Counted from the stretch's first letter, positions 28,570 through 38,940 are shown. The stretch: DNA of 64,000 nt from Microglena sp. YARC (GCA_022414725.1 CM039464.1:54263182-54327181); one strand, 5' to 3'. Numbers and translations are program-made. Notes: a model not told the origin generated them from the letters alone.

Positions 28570-31310
28570 TCAAGTTTTCAGAAGTATCTGTCCGTTCTGA
28601 AGTCACTTCTAATATTGTGAACGCCCCCTACCCTCCTCTGTCGGGTATCAGAGCACAGTCAGGCACTTCAGGACTTCCAAGCCTATCTTTCTCTAACGCT
28701 CTTGACACCGGGTTGTTCAATCCAAGTGTGGGGACGCTAGGTGTGGTTGCCGGGGGAGCAGAGCTGGTGCGAGTGTCAAACAATGCATCCGTGTTGGCGG
28801 ATATAGTGGTGTCGTCGAACATTATCCCTGTGAAGAACGCGACGCAGCACATCGGGTCATCCAACATGCACTTCAAGGAGGCCTGGATTGACACGTTGCA
28901 CATATCCTCGAACACGTTGTACGTGGGAGACACGCTCGTCCTCGGCATTGACGCCCATACCTTGGCCATGAGCGCCGGCCCCGGCCAAGGCATCTCTATC
29001 ACGACCACCGGCGCTGGCGAGACCTCGCTCGTGTCCGAGGAGGGTGTCAACGTGACCTCGGTCGGCGGCGTCACCATGCATGTCACCGGCATCAACAAGG
29101 TTGTAGACATCCAGTCGACTGGCGCAGGCGGCATTGTGCAGCTGGGCGCGACCAAAGAGGTGGTCTTGACCGCGCCCATAACCACGGTCTCTAGCAACCT
29201 GACCGTCAACGGAAACAACTTCACGGCGGGAATCCGCGCGAATTCCGGTTCTGCCGGAGCGCCTTCTCTGTCTTTCTCGAATGCGACCGACACCGGTTTA
29301 TTCAACCCCGGGGCGGGCATGCTAGGTGTGGTTGCCGGGGGAGAAGAGTTGGTGCGCGTTTCCAACACCGTGAGTGTGATGGGAGATCTCGTGGTGTCCT
29401 CGAACATTATTCCTTCCGCAAACGCTACGCAGTACATAGGGTCCTCGACCATGCACTTCAAGGAGGCGTGGATCGACACGCTGCACATATCCTCGAACAC
29501 ATTGTACATCGGGGACACACCCATGCTCGGAACGGATGACCAGACAGTGTCCATCCGCACGGACCCTGGTCAAGGCATCTCGATTACGACCACCGGCGTG
29601 GGCGAGACCTCTTTGGTCTCCGAAAGTGGCGTCAACGTGGTCTCCGAAAGCGGCGTCAACGTGGTGGCCGGCGGAGGAGTGAACATGCAGGTCACCGGAC
29701 TCAATAAGGGTGTGGACATCCAGTCGAGCGGTGCCGGCGGCACCGTACAACTCGGCGCGACCAAGGAGGTGGTCATGACCACGCCCCTTACCACGGTCTC
29801 GAACAACCTGACCGTCAACGGGTCCAATTTCACCGTGAACACCCAGACCGTAACTGTAGAGGATAACATCATCTTGCTCAACTCCGGCGAGATCGGACCC
29901 GGTGTCACAAAGGGCGAGGCAGGTATCACCATAGACAGGGGAGACGCGATGGACTACCAGCTCCTCTTTAGGGAGTCCGACGACAAGTTCGTCATGGGCC
30001 CTCAAGGTTCCCTTGTCCCAATCGCCACCGAGACCTTCACGGCAAACGCTGGTAACATATCTACAGGTGTTCTTGGAGTGATCATGGGCGGCACCGGCGT
30101 CTCCGCGAGCACCGGAACCGGGAGCAACGTGTTGAGCGATAATGCTACGATGAGCAACTTGAAGACCATAGGAGGAATGATCAGCGGTAACGGTAGCGGA
30201 CTTACCGCCTTGAACGCAAACAACATATCCAGTGGAACATTACCGGTTGTTAGAGGAGGAACGGGGGTCTCCGTCAGTACCGGAACAGGTAGTGTTGTTT
30301 TGAGTACTTCTCCGACGTTTACGGGAACAACTAACTTTGCATCTCTAACAACATCTGGGACTTCGACGATAAACGGTGACGTGATCTTCGGAACCGGAGT
30401 CAATCTATTTGTAAACCCTAACGATTCCGTGACTGCTCCAGGGTACTCTTGGGATACTGATACAAATACCGGAATGTATCGTGTTGCGGCAGATTCAATA
30501 GGGTTTGCTGTAGGCGGGGTAAATAAAGCTACTATAAACAGCACTGGTATAGTAGGTAGCGGAGCTAATATAACTGGTTTAAGTGCTGGCAACATATCCA
30601 CCGGGATTTTGGCGGTTGCTAGAGGTGGAACGGGGGTCACCCTTAGTACCGGAAGTGGTAGCAATGTGCTCAGTGACAACGCCACGATGAGCAACCTGAA
30701 CATCGTAGGAGGGATATACCAGAACGGAGTCCCATTTAAGGTGGGTGTGGGCTTTGATGACGGAACAATTGGGTTTCCGTCCATTACATTCAATTCGGAT
30801 TCAAACACCGGTTTGTACAGACTTGGTGCGAATAAAATTGGGATCAGCACCGGGGGTGTGTCGCGTGTAACTATTTTGGATAACGGAAACGTTGGTTTTG
30901 GTACAAACGTACCCAAAGCCAGATTGCATGTTGTAGGCGATGGATATTTCAATGGCAACGTGATTGCTACCAGCAACATCATCGGTTTCAGCACAATGGA
31001 GTCCGATTCTAACGTCAAGCACCACTTCGAGCCCATCACGGACGCGCTGGACAAGATCAACGCGATCGGCGCGTACACCTTCGAGTACCGTGGCGACGAT
31101 AGCCGCAAGAGGCACACCGGAGTCATCGCGCAGCAGGTGCAACGTGTCCTTCCGGAAGTCGTAGACGTGCACCCTCTTAAGGACACTCTCACGGTCGCTT
31201 ATGGCAACTTGTCATCGTTGCTTCTGGCGGGAGTCCAGGAACTGCGCGACAAAGTGAACAACCTAAAAGAGGAACTCAAGGAAATCCGTGAATCGCTCGC
31301 CCCACAATAA
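28566..31310 (+). CDS. Fibre protein B with repeats and S74 chaperone
   Basis: This is an intact 914-residue frame. The N-terminal half has two copies of a ~220-residue unit: GIRA.SG..G.PSLSFSNA.DTGLFNP, GVVAGG.ELVRVSN, then SSNIIP..NATQ.IGSS.MHFKEAW. They are followed by SVTVNG-type beta-helix segments and ARGGTGV.(S)TG repeats. The C-terminus is a peptidase S74 intramolecular chaperone: ESDSNVKHHFEPITDALDKI, TGVIAQQVQRVLPEVV and VAYGNLSSLLLAGVQEL, then a coiled coil. Very similar fibre proteins occur in prasinoviruses and related algal viruses. It probably forms trimers on the virion for host attachment. A degraded paralog is at 60,528-64,000. The start at 28,566 follows IS607 debris, so the original promoter may be displaced. 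Confidence 0.85.
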   Translation: MIKFSEVSVRSEVTSNIVNAPYPPLSGIRAQSGTSGLPSLSFSNALDTGLFNPSVGTLGVVAGGAELVRVSNNASVLADIVVSSNIIPVKNATQHIGSSNMHFKEAWIDTLHISSNTLYVGDTLVLGIDAHTLAMSAGPGQGISITTTGAGETSLVSEEGVNVTSVGGVTMHVTGINKVVDIQSTGAGGIVQLGATKEVVLTAPITTVSSNLTVNGNNFTAGIRANSGSAGAPSLSFSNATDTGLFNPGAGMLGVVAGGEELVRVSNTVSVMGDLVVSSNIIPSANATQYIGSSTMHFKEAWIDTLHISSNTLYIGDTPMLGTDDQTVSIRTDPGQGISITTTGVGETSLVSESGVNVVSESGVNVVAGGGVNMQVTGLNKGVDIQSSGAGGTVQLGATKEVVMTTPLTTVSNNLTVNGSNFTVNTQTVTVEDNIILLNSGEIGPGVTKGEAGITIDRGDAMDYQLLFRESDDKFVMGPQGSLVPIATETFTANAGNISTGVLGVIMGGTGVSASTGTGSNVLSDNATMSNLKTIGGMISGNGSGLTALNANNISSGTLPVVRGGTGVSVSTGTGSVVLSTSPTFTGTTNFASLTTSGTSTINGDVIFGTGVNLFVNPNDSVTAPGYSWDTDTNTGMYRVAADSIGFAVGGVNKATINSTGIVGSGANITGLSAGNISTGILAVARGGTGVTLSTGSGSNVLSDNATMSNLNIVGGIYQNGVPFKVGVGFDDGTIGFPSITFNSDSNTGLYRLGANKIGISTGGVSRVTILDNGNVGFGTNVPKARLHVVGDGYFNGNVIATSNIIGFSTMESDSNVKHHFEPITDALDKINAIGAYTFEYRGDDSRKRHTGVIAQQVQRVLPEVVDVHPLKDTLTVAYGNLSSLLLAGVQELRDKVNNLKEELKEIRESLAPQ

Positions 31311-31364
31311 TGGAAATTAATGATGATCTCAATTTAAATTGGTAGTAAACTGTATTAAAAGAAG

Positions 31365-33542
31365 ATGGACGTGGGACTGACCCTTTTAAACTCATACGAG
31401 CCTGGAGAAACCATAACAAACCCTGATGTGATAAATACAAACACATTATTTGTATGCGATGTGGTCTTACCATCAACATATGCTGAAGATTGCGTACTCT
31501 TCGAGAACGGAGGCGATTTAATTGGAGCTTACGTAGGTGTCTGGGATGTGGCGTCCGGAATTCCCAAACTTCGTGTTAGAGGTGGAATAGGAGGCCATGT
31601 ACCACCACATGCATATATCGTGTACGTCGATGTATACCCGATCCCTGCGGACGATTTGACGCACGAGATAGCATTCGAATTCAGAACAGATCCCACGGAA
31701 GGAGTACGTGTCTGGATAGACGGGACTTTGTACGGCGAAGCCACAGGGTCTTTTCACGGCCCAAATGACGATTGGTCGGGTAATGGGCCTGGTTCATTCG
31801 GACGGGTTGAATCGACTTTTGCAGTGGGCGAGTCGTCGAACCCTTGGCCAGTTTCAATCACAAAGCCGCTAAGGAGGTACGATAACCAGCTCGGATGGCT
31901 CTCTGCCACGGAGGCCAATCTCGGAACTCCCGACTACGTGTACAGCGGGCCGTCGACGTTCGAGTCATTGATTCTTACCACGGACACCATGTTCTCGATG
32001 GATGTTGTCATTCCCACAAACTTTGCTAGCAGCTGCATTTTGTTCGACTACGGAGGAACTGCATACGGTATCTATATAGGCGTAGTCCGATCTCCGGTGG
32101 ATGGAAGCACAGTAATGCGTGTTGCAAACAACATTTCTACAATGGACATTTCGGATTTTCCGAGGGACGGTCGTTGGCACAATATAGCATGTAGTTTACA
32201 GAAGAAGGATAACGATATTGACACGTCACGTGTGTGGATAGATGGTGTACTTAAGGTTACTAGTACAGGGGAACTTGGGACCTTTATGTCAGGGGGAGAT
32301 GGAGGAGGATTCGGTTTGTTTAACAACACCGTGAAGAATAGGCAGGACACGACACCATGGCCTTCTAGTTTGCGAACAATTCGCATTTACCTAAACGAGA
32401 CCGGCTGTCTACCCTTGTTTGGAGCTCTGAGTTTTGCAGACATCGCTCACGAGTACGGGCTTTCGACCACGCCAGTCGCGCTAGACAGCTTCTACCAAAA
32501 TCGACCTGCAATCACCACTGGAATATGGGACACACGTAGATCCGCTCTTGCACGTAAGGCGTTTATAGGTTGATTGGGGACACCGAACGTTCCATCGGAT
32601 GGTTCATTGTCCCTCCTTGCATTCAGGGGCGGAAGGAGACAGCCTCCTGCATTGGCGCGCGAGATAGTGACCGTGCCTCTGCAGATGAATGGGTTCGCTG
32701 AGGACGTTGCGACAGAGCTTTTCGCTGCATCATTTTCTAATGGGACTGGAACAATTTCCTCGCCTCCAATGATCGATACGCTATCGGGTGTTGGATCAGT
32801 ATCGTTGACATTATTCGGTTCGTCTTTGGAAGGAAACGAGAGAGTACCGTTTCGGGTACAAGATGTGTCAAACGGAAATGTAATTACACTCGATACTAAA
32901 CCCTTTGCAACGACCAGTACAACATTCACATACGATCTGCGAGATCTAGATTCCAGTGTGGTCAATATTTACAAACCCAAGGGAGTTAAACTCATTGCTT
33001 ACATTGGTAACATGGGTAAAAGCGACCGCTATAATCTTGAAAGTTTTAGTGCGTCAAAGATTGAGAACTACGTTTGTGCCGCAAGCACAAATAGAATATG
33101 GTATTTATTAGCTTGGAATGTGTTCGACCTTAACAATGGTAATGTGTGGAATTCACAGGATAGCGTATACAACATCAATATCGAACCCAAAGACGGTTCT
33201 GCTCGGTTGTTACATGACATGAACGGATTCAATGACGGGATTCAGGGCGAATTCATCTCTTTGCGCATCCCTTGGCCCATCTACTTAACCTCATACGAGA
33301 TGACTGGCAGCTGCACAGACTGGGTTGTGTACGGGAGCGTGGATGGTAAGTCGTTCAATGTGCCCGACACGCAGATAGGTATCGAGTCTGTGTCTGTAAG
33401 TACACAGCGTCTCATCACACCCACTGTAAGTCCAAGCGAAAATGCTTATTACATATTTGTAGTGAAGTTCACGAGGATGGCGAGAGGTGGTTTTAACAGA
33501 GGAGAAATGAATACCATGAATTTCAGCGGCTTCCGTGCATGA
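31365..33542 (+). CDS. Surface protein with tandem LamG-like domains, one in-frame stop
   Basis: A 402-residue part (31,365-32,573) holds two concanavalin/LamG-like units. Each shows the pattern TLFVCDVVLP..CVLF.NGG, then W.DG.RW.HNIA and RVWIDG. A single TGA (32,571-32,573) is followed in the same frame by LGTPNVPSDGSLSL and 320 further residues ending in a beta-rich, discoidin-like region (DWVVYGSVDGKSFN). The most economical view is one 725-residue gene with a nonsense change. Two adjacent genes is possible but there is no spacer or ATG at the junction. It lies directly after fibre B, suggesting a virion adhesin cluster. The sugar-binding role is inferred from fold-like patterns only. Confidence 0.7.
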
Positions 33543-33672
33543 ATTGTGGAAATGAATGATGCATGCGCAAATCGCTGACTTGGTGTCTGCACTCGAATAC
33601 ATGTAAGTCCGATATTTCTGAGAAACAACGTTTCGGAGAAAAAAACATTTCGGAGAGCATGACAAATAATGA

Positions 33673-34242
33673 ATGGGACGCTTCGCTGAAATTTTCTCCG
33701 TGTCCATCATCGTGATCATCATTGTAGGGTACCTCCGCGGATTCTGCAGCGAGGTCGTGTTCGTGAGCTCGGACGTCGACGGTCGCGAATACCTGATGCG
33801 TCGGCTGCCCGACCGCCAGAACGCGGCGAACCTCATGGCGCGCATCAACTCGAATCTAAACAAGCTCGTTCAGCATCTCGTGGCCAAGTACCCGAAAAAC
33901 CCGGTCGTGCGCCAGCTGTACGATAACTACAACCCAGACGCTCTCTCGGAGGGCGGGGCGGAACTTGGGTACACATCGTACTCTGTACACAAGGGTGAGA
34001 AGATCGTATTGTGTCTGCGTCAGCGTGACCACGAGCTAGTGGAGGAGAACATCCTCATGTATGTCGTGATCCACGAGCTGGGTCACCTCGCGACGGACGA
34101 GGTGGGACACACGCCCAAGTTCTGGTCGAACTTCACGTGGATCCTGGGCGAGGCGATGTCTATCGGGCTCTACACCAAGGTCGACTTTGACAACGAGCCA
34201 CAAAAGTATTGCGGGATCAACATCACCTCATCCATCGTTTGA
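33673..34242 (+). CDS. WLM/SprT-like zinc metallopeptidase, membrane-anchored
   Basis: This is an intact 189-residue frame. Residues 8-22 (FSVSIIVIIIVGYL) form an N-terminal membrane anchor. The catalytic motif VVIHELGHLATDEVGHTPKFW (HExxH plus a downstream His) lies near residue 137. This is the WLM-type arrangement seen in a group of giant-virus proteins. Family members in cells act on DNA-protein crosslinks or SUMO-linked substrates; the viral role is unknown, and with a membrane anchor the substrate may be a virion or membrane protein. High coding GC and no damage suggest recent function. The next gene starts 46 bases downstream on the same strand. Confidence 0.85.
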   Translation: MGRFAEIFSVSIIVIIIVGYLRGFCSEVVFVSSDVDGREYLMRRLPDRQNAANLMARINSNLNKLVQHLVAKYPKNPVVRQLYDNYNPDALSEGGAELGYTSYSVHKGEKIVLCLRQRDHELVEENILMYVVIHELGHLATDEVGHTPKFWSNFTWILGEAMSIGLYTKVDFDNEPQKYCGINITSSIV

Positions 34243-34287
34243 TGGTTTACAGCGTTCTTGTCTACAAAAAATATACACCGAAAAATA

Positions 34288-34761
34288 ATGAGTCATCCGG
34301 GGTACGCGCATGCATTGTACACGGTCCTGTGTGTCGCCTTCCTGATCGCGTGGATTTCCAGTTACATAGTGAGGTCGACCACCAGCAGCAGCGACGAGTT
34401 GACCTTGGAGAACGTAGGGACCACGTACGCCGGTTTAAGGAATGACCTTGCGTTCTCTATGATAGAGCCTCTCATAATGTTAGCGATCTGGGCGACCGTT
34501 CTGGCAGTACTGCACGCGTTTGTCCTCCCAACGATCGTAGGAAACGATAACGAGGCCATGTTTTTCTGCAGTCTGAATCTCTTGTACCCGCATTTCAAGA
34601 TGTGCCTCTCGCACTTCATCCGCAAGATCTATGATGCTTTGATACTCTTGGGAATGTGGTGCGTGCCCATACTAATGTACACAGTCCCAATGGATAAGTT
34701 TGTCATCTGCATGCTCTGGAGCAGCCTCTTCATATTCATTGCGTCTTTCGCGAGTAGCTGA
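34288..34761 (+). CDS. Four-helix membrane protein, unknown
   Basis: From ATG 34,288 (MSHPGYAHALYTVL) there are 157 residues with hydrophobic segments near residues 10-26, 60-82, 110-128 and 136-155. An extracellular-type loop STTSSSDELTLENVGTTYAG lies between the first two. Its topology resembles small multi-pass proteins of giant-virus inner membranes. The family is not recognised. It overlaps the convergent gene 34,736-35,344 by 26 bases at the 3' end. Confidence 0.55.
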   Translation: MSHPGYAHALYTVLCVAFLIAWISSYIVRSTTSSSDELTLENVGTTYAGLRNDLAFSMIEPLIMLAIWATVLAVLHAFVLPTIVGNDNEAMFFCSLNLLYPHFKMCLSHFIRKIYDALILLGMWCVPILMYTVPMDKFVICMLWSSLFIFIASFASS

Positions 34762-35344
34762 TGGACCGGTCGTTGAAGAGCCAGTTCGCAAAGGCGCCCT
34801 GGTCGTTGGGGGCGGCGACAGTGTAAAACTGACGGAAGCTGGAATTACGTTTGAACACATCGTGTGGCTCCTGCCATTTATCGCCGTGGAAGAGTTTGTC
34901 AACTCGCTTTCGGACCGACGGACGCGTGATGTTGCAAGGGGGACGCGTCCCTCCCACCAGCACTGCGCCCATGTCACCGATTGCAGGATTCATGAACGGG
35001 TTCTCTTTCGTGGGCGCGCGACAGAGCCTCGCCGTCTCGGGGTCACGTTCGAGACCCTCGTTGCGCATCATCTCGATCGTGTTCGTTCGCTGGCCAACGT
35101 CAAAACGGTGGACCGCGGCGGTCAGCGCATTTGTCAAAACAAGAATTAGCAGCGCCTTAGGGGAGGCACAGAAAATGCACACGGCGATGCCGTAGTATAT
35201 GGAGAATCTGAACAGTGCGTTCAGGTGCTCTGTGAGGAGCATCCCTGGAAGGGGTACGAAACTGTAGAGTGCTTCCGTCGCGCCCATGAAACTGCGTAGG
35301 TCATCGTGCCATATGGTTGTGGTTGCCGCCGCATTGCTGTTCAT
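34736..35344 (-). CDS. Conserved giant-virus virion membrane protein
   Basis: This is a 202-residue intact frame. There are one or two hydrophobic segments near residues 45-75 (FRFSIYYGIAVCIFCASPKALLILVLTNALTA region). The soluble C-terminal half contains the conserved landmarks CRAPTKENPFMNPAIGD, CNITRPSVRKRVDKLFHG and FKRNSSFRQFYTVAAPNDQ, then FANWLF. I recall this DxFxRxxSxRQFYT...PNDQ signature from a membrane protein conserved across algal and mimivirus-like viruses and found in virions. The exact function is unknown. It is convergent with the preceding membrane protein gene. Confidence 0.75.
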   Translation of the reverse strand: MNSNAAATTTIWHDDLRSFMGATEALYSFVPLPGMLLTEHLNALFRFSIYYGIAVCIFCASPKALLILVLTNALTAAVHRFDVGQRTNTIEMMRNEGLERDPETARLCRAPTKENPFMNPAIGDMGAVLVGGTRPPCNITRPSVRKRVDKLFHGDKWQEPHDVFKRNSSFRQFYTVAAPNDQGAFANWLFNDRSISYSRKTQ

Positions 35345-35386
35345 GTTGATATAGCAACTAAACTGCTTTACATGTACTTGACAAAA

Positions 35387-35641
35387 TTACTTGGGGACCC
35401 CATACTTGACGGGGCAGCTCGGGAACTGCTTGGCGATGGCCATGGCGACACTGGCTGTGCTATTGGGTGTATGGAGATCCTCGTCAAGTACGACATTTAG
35501 TGTATCGGTTTTAGTTTGGCTTACCTCGACGGTCGAGACGCCTGGAATGGCCCTTACCATGTCCATCTTCTCCTCCGTCAGCACATTTGCGTCGCACAAT
35601 ATAATTGAGATAGTGATAGAGGTCATTTTCGGTTCATACAA
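35387..35641 (-). CDS. Small alpha/beta protein, unknown
   Basis: This is an 84-residue frame; MTSITISIILCDANVLTEEK at 35,626 is the likelier start. Alternating strands and helices (ITISIILCD, TEEKMDMVRAIPG, VSTVEVSQT, TLNVVLDED, SVAMAIAKQF) would fit a small ferredoxin-like fold. No metal-binding Cys pair is present. It sits in the conserved virion-gene block, which supports it being real. Confidence 0.45.
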   Translation of the reverse strand: MYEPKMTSITISIILCDANVLTEEKMDMVRAIPGVSTVEVSQTKTDTLNVVLDEDLHTPNSTASVAMAIAKQFPSCPVKYGVPK

Positions 35642-35673
35642 TTGTTTTCAAAATAAAATTGGATTGTTTTTAA

Positions 35674-36348
35674 TCAGTAGTGAGTGTACGCGGCGCCTCC
35701 TCCATGCCGACGGTACCGCATCCCCATTCCCAACTTTACGAATGTCTCTAGAATGAATATGAGCATGACGCCTGCTAACACAAACATTGCGAGCTCCGTC
35801 AACGCTTGTCTAGGCTTCGGGGACGTGTCCATTTGTGGATGAAAGAATCCTTCGACTGGATTTTTACTGCTTTTAGGCAGGCGAGCGGATACAATTTTTG
35901 TTATTGTGGGGGTGGTGGGCGGCTCATTGTCTGAATCTGAATCGTTGGCATCGTCATTAGGATGATCATCCGATTCGGAGTCAGGATCATTGTCGTATTC
36001 GGTATTATTGTATTTAGGATGCTCTTCAATCTTTTCTTCTTCTTCTTCGGCATGAGATTTTCGATACTCTGTGTCTCGTTGGTAAATGTCCATGATATCG
36101 TCGAATGAGGAATTGAACCCCTGTGTGTACATGTCGCACAACGGACTAGGGTTCTTGTCAAAGACGCACGCGTACGACGGCGTTTTTGATTTCGCACTTG
36201 ATTCCCCCCCCGCATCCTTTTTCTTCTTCTTCGGGAAGCTGCTCGTCGTCTTCTTTGTTTTGTAGTTTTTGGTTCCCGGAGCTCGCTTGTCCGTGAAGAC
36301 ACGGTCGTGGTTGTTGTTCCTAACCTCGTTCAATGGGGCTCCAGTCAA
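35674..36348 (-). CDS. Acidic/basic tail-anchored protein, unknown
   Basis: This is an intact frame of 224 residues. The N-terminal third is strongly basic (NYKTKKTTSSFPKKKKKD). It is followed by SYACVFDKNPSPLCDMY, then GFNSSFDDIMDIYQRD, an acidic low-complexity stretch (about residues 100-145), and a single C-terminal membrane helix (LAMFVLAGVMLIFILETFV) with a short Gly/His-rich tail. The layout fits a tail-anchored inner-membrane virion protein. No family is assigned with certainty. Confidence 0.5.
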   Translation of the reverse strand: MTGAPLNEVRNNNHDRVFTDKRAPGTKNYKTKKTTSSFPKKKKKDAGGESSAKSKTPSYACVFDKNPSPLCDMYTQGFNSSFDDIMDIYQRDTEYRKSHAEEEEEKIEEHPKYNNTEYDNDPDSESDDHPNDDANDSDSDNEPPTTPTITKIVSARLPKSSKNPVEGFFHPQMDTSPKPRQALTELAMFVLAGVMLIFILETFVKLGMGMRYRRHGGGAAYTHY

Positions 36349-36489
36349 TATGTACGCGGACTTATATGCTTGTTGAATGGCTGGCTATTACATGTTCAAA
36401 CATAACACTTTTTTTGGCACGCGACAAACAGATCTCCATGCGCACTTTTTGACAAAAATATTGTGGTTTGAAGGAAAGAACACATCCGC

Positions 36490-38940
36490 ATGGAGGCTGC
36501 GCTTCTCCTTATCGTTGCAGGCGCAGGGTACATGCTTTCAAAGCGACGCAACGAACCGGGAAGGGTGCCGCTAGCTGTCTCCCCGATGACATCATACACG
36601 ATAAAGAAGAGACCCGGCACAATCCGCAAATCATCATCATCATCAATGCCTATCTCGTTTGACGCGTCTGACGCGGAGGCTCGCGACCGACCATCCGTTC
36701 ACGACCCGTACCACTGCACACGCGTGCAAGATGTCTACGCACACGAAAAGGAGCTCCTCATGCAGAACACATTCAGGTCCTCAATGACTGGCGACCGCAT
36801 GCCAGCGACGCACGGCAACATGGTCCCTTTCTTCAGAGGGAGCGAGCCTCCAGGATCGGCGTCCGTCTCCACAAACCGAGGACACGAGATGGAAAACTTC
36901 GTGGGCGAGAAAGGCTCCCAAGACTTCACATCACTAAGTGGTGGAAAGCGAGAAATTCAGCAACTCTTCAGGCCTACAGAGGCGAGAGTGGACGTCCTGC
37001 GTCCGCATGTAGGCGTCGGGGGATCCGAGTACCGCGACGTCGTGCAATTGCCACGCAATCGCGCTAACGAACTCCCTTTCGAACAGGTTCGTGTTCAACC
37101 GATCCCGGAGGAAAAGATGCGCAAAATGGGGGGTCTGCGCGCGCTAACAGTGGACGACATGCGTCCTCTCACGCGTCCCAAACAGAGCTTGCCTGGACAG
37201 ATTATCCCCGGGTCGTCCACATCTACTGCTACGGACCAACCTAAGCACCAACCCATCAACACTCAGACGCGCCCCCCTCCTCTCATCCGCGAGCAGAAGA
37301 CCACCGACGACTTTATGCGCACCGGTGGCGCGGCCGGGTCTCAGCCCGGGTACGACAAGATCCGCATTGTCGACCGGCACACCGAGCGTGAAACGATGCG
37401 TTCCGCCGACCTGTACAAGGGTGCAGCTTCCCCTGTGGGCTTGCACCGGATGGAGGACCGAGGAGGGTCCCAACGGGACCTCATCTTTCGAACCACCCTG
37501 GGTGAGATGTCCCGTGGGCCTGCCACGAAGACGGTCAAGAGCGTCACTGACTACGGTCGAAGCGGTATGTCGGCCCCTGGCAACGCGCGAATGGAGACCG
37601 GGTCTCGCACGCGCCTTGGAACTCTCACTACTGCCGTCAAGGCGTTGATCGCGCCTTTGCAGGATGTGCTGCGCACGACGCGTAAGGAGGAGTACTTCGT
37701 TTCGGCGCCTGTGGTGAACCTTGTAGGATCTCACGGCGTTTCCAAGCTCACGGTGTACGACTCGCAGGATGTCGCGCGAACGACGCTCAAGGATGTTCTC
37801 CTCGATTCGACGCCTGTGGTGAACCTTGTAGGATCTCAAGGCGTTCCCAAGCTCACGGTGTACGACTCGCAGGATGTCACGCGAACGACGCGCAAGGATG
37901 TTCTCCTCGATTCAGCGCCTGTGGTGAACCTTGTAGGATCTCACGGCGTTCCCAAGCTCACGGTGTACGACTCGCAGGATGTCACGCGAACGACGCTCAA
38001 GGATGTTCTCCTCGATTCGGCGCCTGTGGTGAACCTTGTAGGATCTCACGGCGTTCCCAAGCTCACGGTGTACGACTCGCAGGATGTCACACGAACGACG
38101 CGCAAGGAGGTGGGTATCCACGACGGACATCAGACTGGCAACTTTGCGGGCGGCTCTGTTTCACGCCGCGGTCCTGTGGTGGATCCTGATTCTGGAGCGC
38201 GCCACACGCTTCGCGAGGCGACCGCTGTCAACCCTGACAGTCACCAACGTAATTTGTATGCGAAGAACGTTGGTGGCGTTGTTTACTCGGCTGATGATGC
38301 GGCGCCCGATGCGACTCGTAAGGACGTTGCGGTGGGTCAGGATCGTGGTGGTGGCTTGCCAACGATGACATCTGGACGCGGAGCTTACAGTGTTTCAGTG
38401 TTGGACCCTCCTCGAGCGACTATGCGTGAGACGGCCGCTGATTCTGGAACACGGTTCGGTGTGTCTCGGCTTGCAGAGAGTTCTGGTGCGTACGTTGTGG
38501 CCAAGCCCGACAGTTTAGAGGCGACGATGCGTAGCACAACGACTGACGGGTCTGAGTACTATGGTACTTCTGAGTCTGCTGTGACCGGACCGGTTTTGCG
38601 TGCCGACGTCGGTTTGGTGGAGCCCGCGCTGTCTCGTGAGGCGCTTGTGATGACTGGGCGCGAATTTCTGGTTGACAGGAGGGGGTGTGACGCTTCAGCT
38701 GGGGCGCGGTTCGGTGCCGGCGTAGCTGAGATGGGTGTTGTTGGAGACGAACGTGGCGGGGACCCTGCTTTGCGTGACGGTGGGTGGCAGAGTAGGTACT
38801 TGAATTCTAGTGTCGCTGGGGGAGGTGACATGTTGTTGCCTTACAACACTGTCAAGCCTGATCCTGAGCCGTGGTACACGGTGGACCGTTTGATGGGTGA
38901 CATAGAGGGCAGACGTGCACAACAAGACCACCAACAATAA
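36490..38940 (+). CDS. Large virion protein with N-terminal TM and tandem repeats
   Basis: This is an intact 816-residue frame. It begins with a short hydrophobic anchor (MEAALLLIVAGAGYMLSKRR). The segment HGNMVPFFRGSEPP near residue 110 is a signature I know from a large conserved structural protein of algal and mimivirus-like viruses. Downstream are blocks rich in R/T/K with recurring TxRxT, ATMRxT and VDRHTERETMR motifs. Four near-identical 35-residue units (PVVNLVGSHGVPKLTVYDSQ and flanks) occupy 37,690-38,110. The protein is probably extended and basic, lining the capsid or membrane. The repeat block looks like a recent expansion. The gene ends a few bases before an A-rich spacer. Confidence 0.7.
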   Translation: MEAALLLIVAGAGYMLSKRRNEPGRVPLAVSPMTSYTIKKRPGTIRKSSSSSMPISFDASDAEARDRPSVHDPYHCTRVQDVYAHEKELLMQNTFRSSMTGDRMPATHGNMVPFFRGSEPPGSASVSTNRGHEMENFVGEKGSQDFTSLSGGKREIQQLFRPTEARVDVLRPHVGVGGSEYRDVVQLPRNRANELPFEQVRVQPIPEEKMRKMGGLRALTVDDMRPLTRPKQSLPGQIIPGSSTSTATDQPKHQPINTQTRPPPLIREQKTTDDFMRTGGAAGSQPGYDKIRIVDRHTERETMRSADLYKGAASPVGLHRMEDRGGSQRDLIFRTTLGEMSRGPATKTVKSVTDYGRSGMSAPGNARMETGSRTRLGTLTTAVKALIAPLQDVLRTTRKEEYFVSAPVVNLVGSHGVSKLTVYDSQDVARTTLKDVLLDSTPVVNLVGSQGVPKLTVYDSQDVTRTTRKDVLLDSAPVVNLVGSHGVPKLTVYDSQDVTRTTLKDVLLDSAPVVNLVGSHGVPKLTVYDSQDVTRTTRKEVGIHDGHQTGNFAGGSVSRRGPVVDPDSGARHTLREATAVNPDSHQRNLYAKNVGGVVYSADDAAPDATRKDVAVGQDRGGGLPTMTSGRGAYSVSVLDPPRATMRETAADSGTRFGVSRLAESSGAYVVAKPDSLEATMRSTTTDGSEYYGTSESAVTGPVLRADVGLVEPALSREALVMTGREFLVDRRGCDASAGARFGAGVAEMGVVGDERGGDPALRDGGWQSRYLNSSVAGGGDMLLPYNTVKPDPEPWYTVDRLMGDIEGRRAQQDHQQ
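37690..38110 (+). repeat. 105-base in-frame coding repeat, four copies
   Basis: Unit starts at about 37,686, 37,791, 37,896 and 38,001 (GATGTTCTCCTCGATTC in the last three), with very few differences between copies. Each unit encodes 35 residues. Near-identity at synonymous sites indicates recent amplification or ongoing gene conversion. Confidence 0.9.

Noticed and set aside
29322..31192. Long minus-strand frames opposite fibre B
   Set aside because: The plus strand has an intact 914-residue gene with recognisable repeats and an S74 domain. The minus frames are GC-driven shadows.
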